Below are positions 63,675-64,000 of a DNA stretch of 64,000 bases, in pieces. Both the position numbers and the translations under genes were made by a program. The DNA lies in contig NZ_JAELTN010000006.1 of NCBI RefSeq assembly GCF_016428855.1, positions 62,001-126,000 of the forward strand, written 5' to 3'. Each line of letters begins with the position of its first letter. Positions within the stretch are counted from its first letter, which is position 1. Origin of the DNA: Pedobacter sp. ASV28. GTDB lineage: Bacteria; Bacteroidota; Bacteroidia; Sphingobacteriales; Sphingobacteriaceae. The notes under the pieces were generated by a model. That model was not told the DNA's origin, searched no databases, and saw nothing but the letters and a program-made list of their open reading frames with translations.

Positions 63675-64000
63675 TTATTTATAGAATATTTCATTCCAGT
63701 GTAATTGGTTTCTAAACTGGTCAAGTTTAGTTTCCACACCAATGTTGATGTACTCTATTCCTGCTAGATTGGCGAAATCAAGAAAGTGGGCAGTTGTTAA
63801 GTTTTGGCTATAAGCCGTGTGATGTGCTCCTCCTGCATAAATCCATGCCGTGCAGCCAGTTTTCATGTTCGGCAATGGCTTCCACAATACACGGGCTACA
63901 GGTAGGTTGGGCAGTTCATTTTCCGCTTCTACAGCTTCAACTTCATTTACAATGAGGCGGAAACGATTACCCATATCTACAATAGATGCATTCAGTGCAG
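63675..64000 (-). CDS. araA: L-arabinose isomerase, C-terminal part (cut by window end)
   Basis: Only the C-terminal 108 codons are in the window; the gene runs off the right edge. [20 protein letters not shown] contains the paired histidines that bind manganese in AraA. The enzyme isomerises L-arabinose to L-ribulose in the cytoplasm, the first step of the ribulose-5-phosphate route. It lies upstream of the symporter and hydrolases in the same minus-strand operon. Confidence 0.9.
   Translation of the reverse strand, partial: ALNASIVDMGNRFRLIVNEVEAVEAENELPNLPVARVLWKPLPNMKTGCTAWIYAGGAHHTAYSQNLTTAHFLDFANLAGIEYINIGVETKLDQFRNQLHWNEIFYK

Overview
The window is Bacteroidota DNA, most likely from the family Sphingobacteriaceae (Pedobacter or Sphingobacterium type). 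This rests on Bacteroidota-only conjugation families (TraE to TraQ of the CTnDOT kind), promoter boxes of the TAnnTTTG type, a FecI/FecR/TonB-receptor triad and an L-arabinoside utilisation operon. The genus is an inference. About two thirds of the window (1 to about 43,420) is one end of an integrative conjugative element (ICE), and the rest is chromosome-like DNA.

ICE, left to right. Positions 1-7,850 are AT-richer cargo: a zinc-ribbon protein, then an iron-acquisition block (siderophore-interacting reductase, AraC regulator, DedA protein and two IrtAB/YbtPQ-like ABC half-transporters). This block lies between the real 3' end of the coupling-protein gene and a 70-bp duplicate of that 3' end, which suggests insertion by recombination. 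Positions 8,056-12,322 hold the mobilization genes (coupling protein, relaxase, MobA accessory protein), followed by a hairpin-rich non-coding stretch that is the best oriT candidate. Positions 13,017-15,204 hold the ParA-like TraA, TraB, TraD and a small protein. Positions 15,277-18,546 hold a large cargo nuclease (DUF4297/Cap4-like N-terminus with helical repeats) that splits the transfer genes. Positions 18,759-28,205 hold traE, F, G, I, J, K, a small unknown gene, L, M, N, O and Q, closed by a strong terminator. Positions 28,294-34,501 hold a small membrane protein and a PRTRC cassette (ThiF, B, unknown, C, E, two small genes), a DUF932 protein and an SSB. Positions 35,066-42,943 are a defence island: a 1,288-residue protein with a sacsin-like GHKL ATPase at one end and a DUF3883 nuclease-like domain at the other, convergent with a Gabija-like pair (UvrD-type helicase and OLD-family TOPRIM nuclease).

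The right end of the ICE is marked by a 13-nt fragment matching the 3' end of a tRNA-Pro gene, directly followed by an intrinsic terminator. This is the expected scar of integration into a tRNA-Pro 3' end, so the intact tRNA should lie beyond the left edge of the window. A second copy of the tRNA-downstream sequence about 4 kb further right hints at an older, stacked integration that brought a DsbA-family remnant, a TRIC channel, an M20 amidohydrolase and an MFS exporter.

The chromosomal part then carries an ECF sigma factor, FecR anti-sigma factor, STN-type TonB receptor and lipoprotein, an alkaline phosphatase, and a minus-strand operon for L-arabinosides (L-arabinose isomerase cut by the window edge, sodium/sugar symporter, GH27, tandem GH43, GH127). 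No integrase, no complete tRNA or rRNA gene and no CRISPR array is visible in the window.
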